Shown: piece after piece, positions 23,573 to 42,684 of the stretch
How positions within the stretch are numbered: the first letter of the stretch is position 1
How the letters are laid out: each line of letters starts with the position of its first letter
Origin: Monosiga brevicollis MX1
Taxonomy: Eukaryota > Opisthokonta > Choanoflagellata > Craspedida > Salpingoecidae
Assembly (NCBI RefSeq): GCF_000002865.3
Contig: NW_001865040.1
Location: 2,019,226 to 2,083,225 of the forward strand
Direction: 5' to 3'
DNA: 64,000 nucleotides
The notes under the pieces: generated by a model
Seen by the model: only the letters and a program-made list of their open reading frames with translations
Told to the model about the DNA's origin: nothing
Databases searched by the model: none
Program-made: the position numbers and the translations under genes

Positions 23573-25921
23573 CTACTGCGTGGCGCACTCGGAAGGACCA
23601 TCTTGCTCCGCAGCTACAGGCTGCGAAATTTTGATTTTGGTTCGTGTGCTTGCAGGCGCTTCAGCCATGGCTGGCGCCTGCACTGCCGCGGGCGCGGTTC
23701 GTCGCGTTCGCGTTCTAACACGATCCGAGGCCGATCGCAAAGCAACCGCGCCCTTGACGCTGCCATCGGCCCCTTCCTGTACTTCCACTACGCCGGGGGT
23801 TGGCGGTGTAGTCATAGCCGAGACGTCATCATCTGACTGCATGGGGCCCAACGTCGAATTGGCCTCTGCCTCGGATGAGTCACGGCCCCGAGTAGCTCCG
23901 GCACGCAAACGCTGCAGGCTCGCAAGAGCCGATGCGTTGCCTGACGGCCGAAATGCAGAGCCCATGCTCAATCCGGGCGAGGGCAGGCGTTCAGGCGTGT
24001 TCATGTTGGAACTGGCTGTCTGCATTAATGTGCTAAAGTCCAAAGCCGCCTTGATGCCATTTGGCGAGCGCACCAGGCTTGGGGATTCGGGCCCTTCGTG
24101 AGCTTCACCAGCATGTACGGCCTCGACCTGAGGTGTTGGAGTTGCATTTGTAGCTGCGTCGCTGAAGGCGTGGGGTGCGCTGTTGGCAGCACGCTTTTCC
24201 GCCTGGGGACGTTGAGGTGTCTCATCCTGCTCCAAGTTGGCCAAAGTCGTGCGCATTTCCTCCAGTTTCAGTCGGTGCTGCATGGCCTCGGCACGCGCTG
24301 CCTCAAGCTTGCGCTCAGCGTCGTGTAGCTGAGCTTGGCACTCGTGCAACTTGTAGCTTTCGTTGACTGTCTTCATGGTGGCTGTTTGCAGCTCACGCTC
24401 AAGACGTGCATTTTCCTCACGCACGTTTTCAAGCTCCTCCTGCATAAACTCCACAACCACGCGATGATCCCCTTGCTTCACTGATTGGAGTAGCTCCTTT
24501 GCGCGGCTGGTGTACTGATGGTTGGTGTCTTGAAGGCGCTTGACCACGCGACGCAGCTCAAGCATCTCTGACTCACGCTGGCTCAGGGCATTCTCCAGAC
24601 GATGCATTTTGGCCGAGTCGGCTTTGCTGCCGTGCATCTGCATGAGACGCTGGACGTGAGCGCGCAAACTTCGGCGATCCTGCTCAATGCGCTCAATTTG
24701 CTTCTGCTGTGTCACCACTCGGCTACGATGGCGCGCCAAGGCCTCCTCCAACCGAATGCGTTTCTCTTCGACCTCACTAAAGAGATCAAGACCACTCCCC
24801 ATGTTGCCGTTGGTAGACTTGTACTGGGCCAACTCTGTCTGCAGACTAGCCATTGTCGCCTGCATGTCCTCGGCTGCATCACGGAGGCCGCCGTTCTGAA
24901 CCTGCAGTCGTCCATTGGTCTCGTGTAACTCAACGACGCGCTGTCGCAGATTGGCATTGTCAGTCATATTTTGCTGCAAGGCACTCTGTAAATCGCAGCG
25001 CTCTAGCTGGAGAGAAGCCACCTCGCGCTCCATGTCGGTCAACTGGCGTTGACACGTGGCCAGCTCTTGGTCCAGATCTGCTGCATTGGCTCGAGCAACA
25101 GCTTGGTTCTGCAGGTCCTCGATGATGGTCAGTTGTTGTGCGATTTTGCGCTCAAACTGGCCCTTTTCACTTTGCAGGCTCTGAACCTGTTCCTCGAAGC
25201 GCTCGAGGTCAATTCGTGAGGAACGCTTCGTGCCCTGGAGCTCCTTGTCCAAGGCCCGGCACTGTATTTCCAAGGCATCGACGCGATCCCGCAGCGCACT
25301 GTTCTCATTTTCAAGGTGAAGCGCCATTTCTCGGTCATGTGACTGGTTCTTGCTCTCCTGTCGTGCGGCATAGACCTCCTGCTGCAGCTCCTCCATGGCC
25401 TGCGCATGTTGCTGCAGCGCTTGCTCATATCGTTCGGAAAGGTCTTGATTCTCCTGAAGCAAGTTTTGGCCAATCGTGGCTGAGAGTTGCAGGTCCCGGT
25501 CTTTGGCCTCCAATGTTTCGTAGAGCTCATTGACTTCCTATCACAGCGAAAGCACGGTCGTTAATACGAAACACGGTCCAAAGCCTAATACACCGTCTTT
25601 CACTTTCCACGGTGCCTCGACGCCACCGAACGAAAATACGACATGCGGCCCGGTGCGACGACAGCCATCACGGCCACACGAAGGGCTTTGCGTAGATTGG
25701 AGCGAGAAGAAAAAAAAAAAATGCACAAACCTTGTGAAGTCGCCGCAACTCCATATGCGTATCTGGGCTGAGCACCTCGGATTTCCTGCACGGGGTCCCG
25801 ATAAGTGGCGGCATGAGGGTTCGGGAACAGCGTGGGCACAGTCTTCCAGATTTGCGACAGCGCAGACGAACCCCTGGGACGGTGACAAGCCCAGGTAGGC
25901 TTGGTTTTCTTTGAGAGCCAT
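23573..25921 (-). CDS. SPDL1: Spindly, dynein-dynactin adaptor
   Basis: A predicted 684-residue coiled-coil protein in three exons: 25887-25921, 25731-25785 and 23573-25537. Spindly brings dynein-dynactin to kinetochores by linking it to the RZZ complex, and silences the spindle checkpoint by stripping it. Three family hallmarks are visible. Residues 49-63 (SATIGQNLLQENQDL) match the dynein-binding CC1 box (human AAQYGLQLVESQNEL). Residues 282-290 (LFSEVEEKR) followed by a coiled coil with LMQMHGSK match the dynactin-binding Spindly motif (human LFAEVEDRR ... LLQMKGSQ). The last four residues are CATQ, a CaaX farnesylation signal like human CPQQ. The tail before it is disordered and Ser/Pro/Thr-rich. 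The first donor (GTCACC) is weak, but phase and the continuing coiled coil support it. Confidence 0.92.
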
Positions 25922-26172
25922 GGCCTTGTTTGCCTTGTCACGAGCGCCTCGCCAGCTACGGAAAGGGCATCAATCGATGACGCGTTTCTTCTGGACAATC
26001 GTGTGGACAACAAGAAGAGAAAAAAATAAAATGAAAACTGGCATTCAGAAGAGCTCAATTTGAAAATCAGCGGGAACTTTTTATTTGAACTGTTTTGCGT
26101 CCAAAAATCATCAGACCAGGCTTTCGAAAATTTAGAACAGGGTTGAATTGTCAGACAAAATGGGCTCGGTGC

Positions 26173-29100
26173 TCAGTCGGCGCTCTCGTCCACGGCTTCG
26201 GCCTGCTGACCTGAGTTCTCCTTGGGCTCATTGTCTTCGGCCACTTCCTCGGCTTCTGAATCACCCTGCTCGTCTGATTCGCGCTTGGCCTCTGGCTCCA
26301 CGGGCTGCACTGGCGCTGCCTCTGCCTTCTCCAATTCGCTCCCCTGCGTGACATCAAAATCATAAGCCACGAGATGGAGCACATCATCATGCATCAGGAA
26401 ACAAGTCTGTTTGCCGAGTGCCAGTTGGGGAGCGAAGAGGCACATACCAGTTTGGTCAGGGCCTTGACCAAATACTCTTTCAGGGTCTGTTGATGCACGA
26501 TGCACACCACAAACCATGTCTATGAGCGTCAAAGCTGATACAACTGTGCACGATTCCGAGGGATTTTATTTTTTTTGTTCTTGGAAACACCGCTGACCTT
26601 TTGAATCTCAATCTCCGAAAAATAGTGCAGACGCTTTTTGCCCAGTAGACGTAGCGCACGCCAGCAAAAGTCAGGCCGGTTGATTGACCAGTACACCTCC
26701 TCCACCTGATTCCGCGGATCAAGCTCCATGATGGCATCCTCGAAGAATTCCTCAACACTTGGGCACGTTCTGTGATTTCAAGCATGGTCAACACAACGTG
26801 AGATGCCGCTATTGGTGGGTGGAAGCAGAACGGTGGGCTGGAAAGTTTCGACGCGAGCCACGAGCTTGTGCGCGCAGGCTTGGCCCATCGTACTTTTCTG
26901 TAATTGTACAGCCTTGAAGGTTGTCTTCGGACACATTCCAAAGACGTGTTAGTGCCGGTGTTCCCAAATCGTGTTTGGCGCTCTTGGCAGGTGGGCCACT
27001 TGCGCTCACACCATCGGCTGTTGGGGTTCTCTTTGACGCCCTATGTAATCAGATCAGCCCACCGCAAAGCATTGAGCCCAACGCTGCCGACTGTGGACAA
27101 TGTAGCGGGCCAGGATGGTTCAGTTGGCACACAGTGCAAACGCAACGCATTCTAACGTGGGACGAGAAAAGGAAGGACAGCCCTTGTCTTTCCAGGCCAT
27201 CCAGGATTGTTCGCGCGCCAAAATGTCCTATTTTAGCACAACCGGGCATGAGAAGGTGTCCGGGCCCGTGTTGCGATGTCACATGACAGTTTTTCCTGAC
27301 CTTGATGTTGCGCACAAACTGACGCGATAACTCTGAGGGCACGCCCTTGAGCAGCTGCGTGTGGAAAAGTGAAAGTGAAGTAAGGCAGTGTGGTGCGTTA
27401 GCTGACGCCTGGCTACAGTACAAAAGCCAATCTGTTCCCCCACTGGGGAACGGCAATTAAGAGGCCACCTGTTGGATGCGATCCATTGTGTCAGCAACCC
27501 ATTTTTCCTGCGACGCTGTCAGCTTGGCAGGCCTGAGTACCGCGCCAAAAGGTTGTGCGTGTGAGCTCCTTTGCTTGTGACGAGGGTGTGATCTCTTGCG
27601 TTTGGGGGCGGACCAACACCAAGCTGAAAGCAACAAACACGCACCGCTTATGCTTGCTGGGAACGCTCAAATAGTGGAGGAGGATCATGGCTTGTGCAAG
27701 GACCTGATGCCGAAAGGCGGCATCAGCCAGCTGTAGATGAAACAGCTCGGGAGCTGTCAGAAATTTGGCAAAAAAGACGTGATCCACTTGGGCTTCAGCC
27801 AAGGCACCGTTGATCGCCTGCGGTGCCTCAACCACAGGGGATGATCCTTGCGTGGTGAGCGAGTTCTTCTCAAAGGATTGCAAGACATCCAACGCACGCT
27901 CCAGGTTCTGATGGCCGATTTATCACGGAATTCAGATGATTCAAGGAGTGATTGTGAGGAGCAGCCGACCTCGATCGGTGACACATTTAGGCCGCATGCG
28001 CGCACCTGTTGAAACTGCAACCAGTCGCTGCCTGCACCCAGGATAGCCGGATTGCAAAAGGCTGCCTGTAGCTGCCAAAATTGCTTGTATAGTTTTTTGT
28101 CGAGCGCCTGCTCGCCGCCCTCAGCGCTGTAATGGCAAGCATGGTACTTTGAGTGAGAAAAGTTATATAAAGCTAAATTGCATTCATCACCAAGGCAGGC
28201 AATGGGTGACATGAAGATACCTTGCCAGCGCAGCCTCGGATGCGCCGTGAGGAATGGGCTCATCGCTCTCATCATAAGACGTCGCATTGCCCACGTTGAA
28301 GCTGGAATTCAGATTGACTCCAGACTTATCTGCCAAAGGGAAGATACTGCCCAAGCAGGTATCCATTCATGTGCACAAAAACGATGTTAAAATTGGCCTG
28401 GCTCGAGATGGTCCAGGGAAGCAATCCGTTGGATCTCTTCTTGGATGTCAGTGTGGGTGCAGAACGCCAACCTGGCCAGAAACATCATAATGCGTCCACA
28501 GAGTGCCGTATCTTGGGTTCGGGACAGTCGCCGTTTGAGTGCTACGATGGAAGCACGTATGTGCACAGTCCGACGTTACTTCAACGCGAACAGCAGTGAC
28601 AGGACCAGCGCCCTTCCTCGGTTGGCTCGCCCACATGAGTGGAACGTACTGTTGGCCAGGCGCAACATGCGCGTTTGCGCGCCACGTTGATCAAAGGGGG
28701 CCTGACACACATACGGATATGGTCCACCGCCCAAGGGATGAGAAAAATATCAGAAGGATGGGCTCGGACAGACTAAAGTTTACAGCACCGAATTTGACAT
28801 GCTCAAGCACATACGTGAACCCAAACGTTAAGGTGCGCTTCCATAAAGTCAAAGTAGTGTGGGACCCGGTCCAGCCCGAGCACATCAAAGATATCCTCGA
28901 GCAGCGACACCACAATCGAGGATGACATGACCTCTGTATGACCCGCAACACAGCATTGAAAGGAAAAGCGGAGGTGCATCGTCAGGTAAGACGTAAAGCT
29001 CGTGTCAGAAATTTGTACAGCCGCAACCTGCTAACCATAGTTGACAGTGAGCTGGATGGCCTCTTCCAAAAGAGTGAGGGCGGCTTGATCGTCCTTTGCG

Positions 29101-29504
29101 GTAATATGACCCTGCATCAGCTTGCGAAAGCTGACTTCAATGCTGAAAGCACATCTGACATGAGCTACTTTGGGGACGCACGCGAAAATATCCAAGGCCG
29201 ATTCGAGAGTTGATGGTAAGTTGGTGGTTCAAACTTACCGCACATCAGAGAGAGGGGCCAAGACGGCAGGCTCCTCCGTCTTGTCCAGTACACTCACCAC
29301 CAAAGCCTAGCTCGCAAATGACCGAGCAACCCAACGCAAGAGAAAGAGAAAGAGAAAGAGAAAGAGAGAGGGAGAGGAGGGGCTGTCATGCTTACACGAG
29401 GCAGAACAGACATGTAGTGCCCACATCCTCGTGTGCAGTTCTGATCCCCGTGCCGGTCCAACCCGCACCAAAATCGCATCACCCACCTCCACTTCGGCTG
29501 CCAT
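26173..29504 (-). CDS. THOC1: THO complex subunit 1 (Hpr1)
   Basis: A subunit of the nuclear THO/TREX complex, which couples transcription to mRNA export. The gene has many short exons. Matches to the family in order: start MAAEVE spliced to ALVVSVLDKTEEPAVLAPL; EVSFRKLMQGHITAKDDQAA; LDRVPHYFDFMEAHL (28850 region); a segment like RRLSRTQDTALCGRIMMFLA; KLYKQFWQLQAAFCNPAI (human YRKFWSLQDYFRNP); VFFAKFLTAPELFHLQLADA; ALTRLWNVSEDNLQGC; and VEEFFEDAIMELDPRNQVEE with WRALRLLGKKRLHYFS (human LEEFFEEAIEQADPENMVE ... WRALRLLARRSPHFF). The C-terminus is an acidic Glu/Ala/Asp-rich tail ending ESAD, and I do not see the C-terminal death domain of the animal protein. The start lies 176 bases from the IQANK1 start. 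Confidence 0.9.
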
Positions 29505-29680
29505 CTTCACGGTCTTGAAAAAAAAGAGAGAGACAGAGAGAGACTGACTGAGCGAGTGACGGTAAAGTGTGACCGAAGTTACACTTCCGCATAGAGATGT
29601 CAGGCACTTTTCACAACGAGACAACCCCTTGGGCTGCGTGCGTGCTGGTGATCTCGGCGTAGATCATCATCATCATCATC
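29505..29680. promoter_or_regulatory. Short bidirectional promoter between THOC1 and IQANK1
   Basis: Only 176 bases separate the two opposed start codons, so transcription of both genes must start within or around this piece. It contains an AGAG-type purine run next to the THOC1 start and a perfect ATC repeat (29667-29681) ending at the IQANK1 ATG. No TATA box is seen. Confidence 0.6.
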
Positions 29681-30399
29681 ATGGCAGCCCGCGGATCAAG
29701 TAGGACGAGCGGTTCTGTGGCGGCTAAAAAGGTTTCTTCCAAGGCCATCAATGGAGGTGGAACCACCGGGATAGGCGCGACACGAGGGGCAAAGGCCACT
29801 GGTACCAAAGCCGGAACAGCGCGTGTCTCCAGCCGTCCCTCGGTTGTCAAGTCGACTGACACGACAAGCAAAAGCGCCGCAACCGGGGGAGCGGCTCGGC
29901 GCACTGGACCCAGTAGCAAAGCCATAAGCACGCCCTCCAAAACCAAGACCGGCAAGACGGCCAAACCTTCAGGGAGCCGGTGAGTGTCTCTAGCGGCAAG
30001 CGTCAACGCTTGCTTGCCTGCGCCGCGGCCATGGCGCGCGGGCTCACAGGTTCATGCGTCCAGGAAAGCGGGAATTGGAGCTGGAAGCAAGGCCAAAAAA
30101 CCCGCCAGTAGGTGCTGTCTGTGCCAACATGTTGATGGTGCGCTGGTGTTTTCGAATTCAGATGGCACGCACATAACCATGCCCCTCTCGTCCTGTTGCT
30201 GGCAACAGGCAAGGATCCTGCTGCGGCAGCACGCAAGCAAGCCGCAATTCAAATACAAACGCTCGTACGATGGCATACTTTTCACGAGTCCCAAGCAGCA
30301 GATTTTAGGCTCGATCATCGTGGCGCTACCTACTAGTCGCTTGGTGGTGCACTCACTCCCTGTCGGGTGGACCGCTGCCCCCTCACCCTGCGCGTTGTA

Positions 30400-30430
<31 letters not shown>

Positions 30431-33305
30431 TCGACGAATCATGACGCGCACTAGGTGCGTGGCTTCTTGGCCCGGCGCCAGCTGGCTAGCTTGCGTCTCA
30501 AGCATCAAGCATACGTTGAAGCCATGGAGCGGCTGGAACGGGATGCCTGGGTTGCCATGGTCAAGCGTCAACAAGAACAAGATGCACGACAGCTGCAGGT
30601 CCGTGCCCGTTGGATCTCGCCCTCCCCACGCTCAGCAAACCTGCTCGCTTTCTCCCTGCTCATTGCTTGCGCGTTCTCTCTCGCATATACATGACAACAT
30701 ACTTGGGTACAGCTGGAGCGCGAACAGCGTAAGCTGAAGCAAGCGCAGACCCTGCGTGAGAAGCAACTTCGGGAGGCCGCTTTCGACGGTGAAGTGGATG
30801 ATATCATCAGTTTGCTTCAGCAGGGCGTAAGTGCTTTCCGTCTGCAAATGCTGCGTTGTTCTTTGCCTTGGCTAGCACCATTAGCACCATGGCCGCATCA
30901 GACTTCTGGATCGCCTGTTCTCACAAGCCCCGTCGTGCCCCCCTTCCACTCGACTGGCTAGGTCAACCTTGAAGCACCCGATGGCAATGGCGACACAGCT
31001 CTCTCCGAAGCTGCGGCGGGTGGTCATTCTGAAGCATTGGCCCTCCTGTTGCATCGGTTTGTCTTATGTGCTTTGGGATGATATGCGATGATAGCACGCT
31101 GTGGCATGAAGTTTTGAGCCGTGCCAGATTTTGAATATTATGCCTTGCTCATGTTCGGTAGTGGCGCCCGAGTGAACGCGCGTGGGCGCTTTGAGCGCAC
31201 GCCTCTCTTTCGAGCAGCTTTTGCTGGTGGGTTCTGCAAGACGGTTGATTTTACCCCCAGCTTTTGCAAGAGCTGCAGCATGAAGACCTGAATGCTTGAT
31301 TGTCAACCCCTCTACACGGCACTGCACTCATTTCGAAACGGCTCCAGGTCATGTGGAAGCCGTCAAACTGCTCCTGCACCACGGTGCTGACCCCCGTCTC
31401 TATGATAACGAAGGGATGCCCCCACCTGAGGTAGGTGACAAAGCAGAGAGGCGCAAGCCTTTGTCATCCACACGCCCAAAACGAGTCGAACTTCGTGCTT
31501 GTCGTTTACTCAATGCTTGTTTACCCCTGCCCCTTTGAACCACTCCACCCTTTGCTCCAAGATTGCGGCCAATGAAGCAACAGCCGAAGTTTTCCGCTCT
31601 TGGGATCTCACGGAGACAGACCGCTTACTGGAGGAGCTTGCCCGCCGTGATGCCGAAGAGCAAGCCAAGGCCACCGCGGCGCGCCAAGCAGCCACGTCAA
31701 GGCTTGAAGACGAAGTCGAGGTTTGTCCAATCATGCAGGCTGTTGCGCGCGTAACGCAGACCTTTGCTGCTCATTGTATCTTTGCTTTGAGATGTGTGAC
31801 CATCAAGCTGATCGACCAAGCTGTGCTGTTTTGTTGGGCTCACCACCAATCTGTTCCCCGTTCGTCCTCCCTTGACAGAAAGCAGCAAAGCTCAGTGCAA
31901 GCCGACAACTCCTCCTCCTCAAAGCCCGACACGAGCTGGAAAAGCGCATCGTTGAGCATGACAAGGTTGCGGCGCGTGGCGAAGAACGCCTGTCGGCTGT
32001 CACTTTGCAAATGATCAAGGATGCCGAGGAAAGTCTTACTCAAGCGCAGCATCAAGCCGACGATGCCAAAACCAAATTGGTTGAGCTACGGCGCCAGGTT
32101 TGTGTTTTGTGTATCTTGACAGCCGCCTCATGCTAGACTGCTGGCTCTTTTTTTTTTTTCTTTCTGCCTCCTCAAACAACGAGAGACTGCGGATACACAA
32201 TGCCAGCATTGAATCAAAGATTTCACTGTCAATCCATGATTTTGTTTTGGGTTGGATTGATGCTGCTGGCTCTAGCTGAGGCAAAAGGAGCATGACGATC
32301 GTCAGGCCGAGGGAGAGGACACGGACGAGCACCCAAGGTATGTATAAACTTGTGCTATCAAGCAGATGGTGGCCACACGGCTTGTCCTTACGTCGGTCCA
32401 ACTTTTTGCAATCGTAGGTGCAACATTCGAGAGATTGACGAAGTTTTAATGCGCGATGTTGGTGGCGAGATCAAAGCCAGCAAGCGTTGGCCACTAGTCT
32501 TGGACCTGTCGCGGCAAGTTGCTACGTTTATGCGATACCGCGATACAAACTATGTCAACCTATGCTCTGCGTACGACGCCGACCCCAGTCGGCTCCGTCT
32601 GGCTGTGCTGGGCAGCTTGAGGTGAGAAATCACAAGCTGGGCATTTCAACAGCTGCATGTGCCAGAATGTTTTATCTTTCCTCATCGTTTCAATAAAGCG
32701 CAGAAAGTGCCCATGCCATGTTCTGACACGGTGTGGCTGTGCGCCGCCATGAATGGGTCCGCATCGAGTTTGCAGGTTCCACAAGCCCCTGGTTCTTGAT
32801 TTGATGGACGTGGATAACCTAGTGCTTCTCGAGGACAACCTGACGCGGGTTCACCCTCGCCTTTTGACCATGCTTGTTGACGGCTCACTTACACAAGAAG
32901 AAAAGTTGGTTTGTCGCTTCAACGGTCTGCTTTTCTAGGTTGATGTGATGGCTTCATGGCTCGTCCGTCATCTCAAAGCCATGCCTTTTGTGCTTTCTCC
33001 GATTAGTTATGCCCAGCTGCGTCGCGAAGACGATGGACCTGAATATGATCTCGTGCGGTAAGCTGAACCTTTTGGCCGTGCTTGAGCCTTCCGAGACCTG
33101 CCAGAGGCATGTAGTTTGTGACGCGTACCCTCGTCGATCCCGGGCGGGACTTGTTGCTTTGCTCGGGCTGGGCTGCCATCATAGATTTCACCCAGAACGC
33201 ATCGCGGAATACTTTAAAGTCATCGTCATTACGACGAGCTCATTTCCAGAGCCTGAGTTACTGGACAAGTTTTATCCACTCGTTGTTGTGCCTACGGGTC
33301 GCTGA
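29681..33305 (+). CDS. IQANK1: IQ motif and ankyrin repeat protein (IQANK1-like)
   Basis: A multi-exon gene. The first exon encodes a basic Ser/Thr/Gly-rich tail (MAARGSSRTSGSVAAKK...). Two later exons join to give the calmodulin-binding IQ motif IQIQTLVRGFLARRQL, followed by a coiled coil (YVEAMERLERDAWVAMVKRQ, then KLKQAQTLREKQLREAA). Ankyrin repeats follow: DGEVDDIISLLQQG, VNLEAPDGNGDTALSEAAAG, a repeat with RTPLFRAAFAG and HVEAVKLLLHHGADP. Next is a long coiled coil (about 31560-32100), then a C-terminal globular region: EIDEVLMRDVGGEIKASKRW, FHKPLVLDLMDVDNLVLLED, and finally FKVIVITTSSFPEPELLDKF with stop at 33305. That order matches animal IQANK1, whose molecular role is poorly known. 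Some boundaries are approximate. A GT repeat lies in an intron near 30400-30424. Confidence 0.83.
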
Positions 33306-33493
33306 TGTACTTGATCCGCGCCCAAACCCAACCCCCAAACGCTCTCATTCATATCCGCTAGTAAAATGGTGCATGACCTGCCTGTCTCCTTGTGGTGCAA
33401 AACACCCTGCCCAAAGCCAAGCCAGGCCTGACAAAAGCGCAAAACCTTGACACCAAGCCCAATTGAAAAGGAAATATTTTAAGGAATGAATTA

Positions 33494-36947
<3,454 letters not shown>

Positions 36948-37333
36948 GATGATGATGATACCAACGCCTCTTCCTTGTCAGAAGCAGAAACAGCAGGTCA
37001 AATGGCTAAAACGTTGGCGTGCGAGGGGCCAGCTTCCCCAAAGCTACGGAAGCATTGCCAAAGAGAACACCCGGGTCTGACCAAGTCAAAAACCGAGGTC
37101 CTGCCAGTTCCCAGGCATAGCCAGCCGGATTTGGAACCGCAACCGTGAGCGTGCACACAGAAAAGCGAACAGAGCTTCAAAGGCACGGCCAAAGCGTGAA
37201 CGAGTAGCCAGGCCCAACGCAGCTCGCCCGTCACGACCACGGACCACCCGCACGACGACCAGCCAGCACCCGAATAGCAAGACGACAATCAAATCAAGCT
37301 GATGAGCCCGAAGCTTGCCGTCCGCCAGTGGCG

Positions 37334-37364
<31 letters not shown>

Positions 37365-37971
37365 GAGAGAGCTAGAAAACTGAAAAGGGAGCAAAAAAAG
37401 ATGTTTCGCATGCTGTGCTCTCTCTCTCGNNNNNNNNNNNNNNNNNNNNNNNNNNNNNNNNNNNNNNNNNNNNNNNNNNCTCATCTCTCATCTCTCATCT
37501 CTCTCTCTCTGCTCTCTTCTCTCTCATATCTCATATCTCATCTCTCTCATCTCTCTCATCTCTCTCATCTCCCATGGTTGGTTGGTTGTCGGGATGGGTG
37601 GTGGCGGCAGAGGAGATATTCTCTTGCTGTGTGGTCTCAACGGCTCTCGACGTTTGGGCGTGGTGTGTGGCTACCAGGGTGGAAGCGGCTGTGGCTGTCA
37701 GGACATGGGTCGAGCCCCCTCATGAAATCGTTTGGTTCCCTGCCTAGGCCCAAGCAGCCCTGCCTGCCCGTCAAGGAAAAGCGAATCAAATTGGGTGATA
37801 GACTCGCCCCCTCTCGAAAGGCGGCGCGCGCGCTCCTTGGACGACGCAGACATTTCAGACGCCCGGGCTCTTGGTTGAAGACACAACCTGGCTGGACATT
37901 GAGCTGTCTCTGTTGAGCCAACACGCCGCGAGGGGGGAGGTGCTGGGAAAATAAGCTTCCGGAGAAGCACA
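36948..37971. promoter_or_regulatory. Divergent intergenic region between RBM5/10-like gene and DENND6
   Basis: About 1 kb between two opposed starts, expected to hold both promoters. It contains a GA repeat (37334-37371), an assembly gap and a CT-rich stretch (37480-37571). No coding exon is supported. Confidence 0.45.
37430..37479. other. Assembly gap (50 N)
   Basis: A run of exactly 50 N between CT-rich low-complexity sequences. The round length suggests a placeholder rather than a measured distance. Confidence 0.98.
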
Positions 37972-42231
<4,260 letters not shown>

Positions 42232-42684
42232 GACGACGAGAACAAGCACCGTGGCACCTCTTGGAGATCCCCCACATTTTTTAGCTAATGCTTGATTTCG
42301 ATGCATTTTTGGCAATGCGTCCCAGAGGGGTGCAAGCAGCCAGCCCGTAGCCGTCCTGACAACAACCCAACCGACCAGAGTGACACAAATGGGATCTGAC
42401 CTGAAAGAACACCAGACAAAATTGAATTGCCTAATCCCTTTGCCGTGAGCACCAAAACCCTGCCCGTGTGGCGCATCAAACGATGGTCAACGCCGCATGT
42501 CCTTCTCCCATGTGATCACCCAGTTCTTCTTCCTTTTCTCAACCAAGTCATCCCTCACTTGTTTTTGGTTTTTTCACCAAAAAGCGGCTGACATCCGTCA
42601 ACCTGCGGGCATTTTGTTCTTCATTTTGACTTTGCAGCTTTGTGGCGCCTGCGATGGTGTGAGCGAAACGGCGCGCGAACAGCC
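42232..42684. other. Intergenic region between DENND6 and RAD51B
   Basis: About 450 bases between two same-strand genes: the DENND6 3' flank and the RAD51B promoter. A pyrimidine-rich stretch lies at 42505-42570. No gene is seen. Confidence 0.45.

Noticed and set aside
23379-23634. Possible small plus-strand exon MPALGRADSKVTIGRLTHKH...
   Set aside because: It lies in a convergent 3' region and partly antisense to the Spindly C-terminus, with no recognised similarity.
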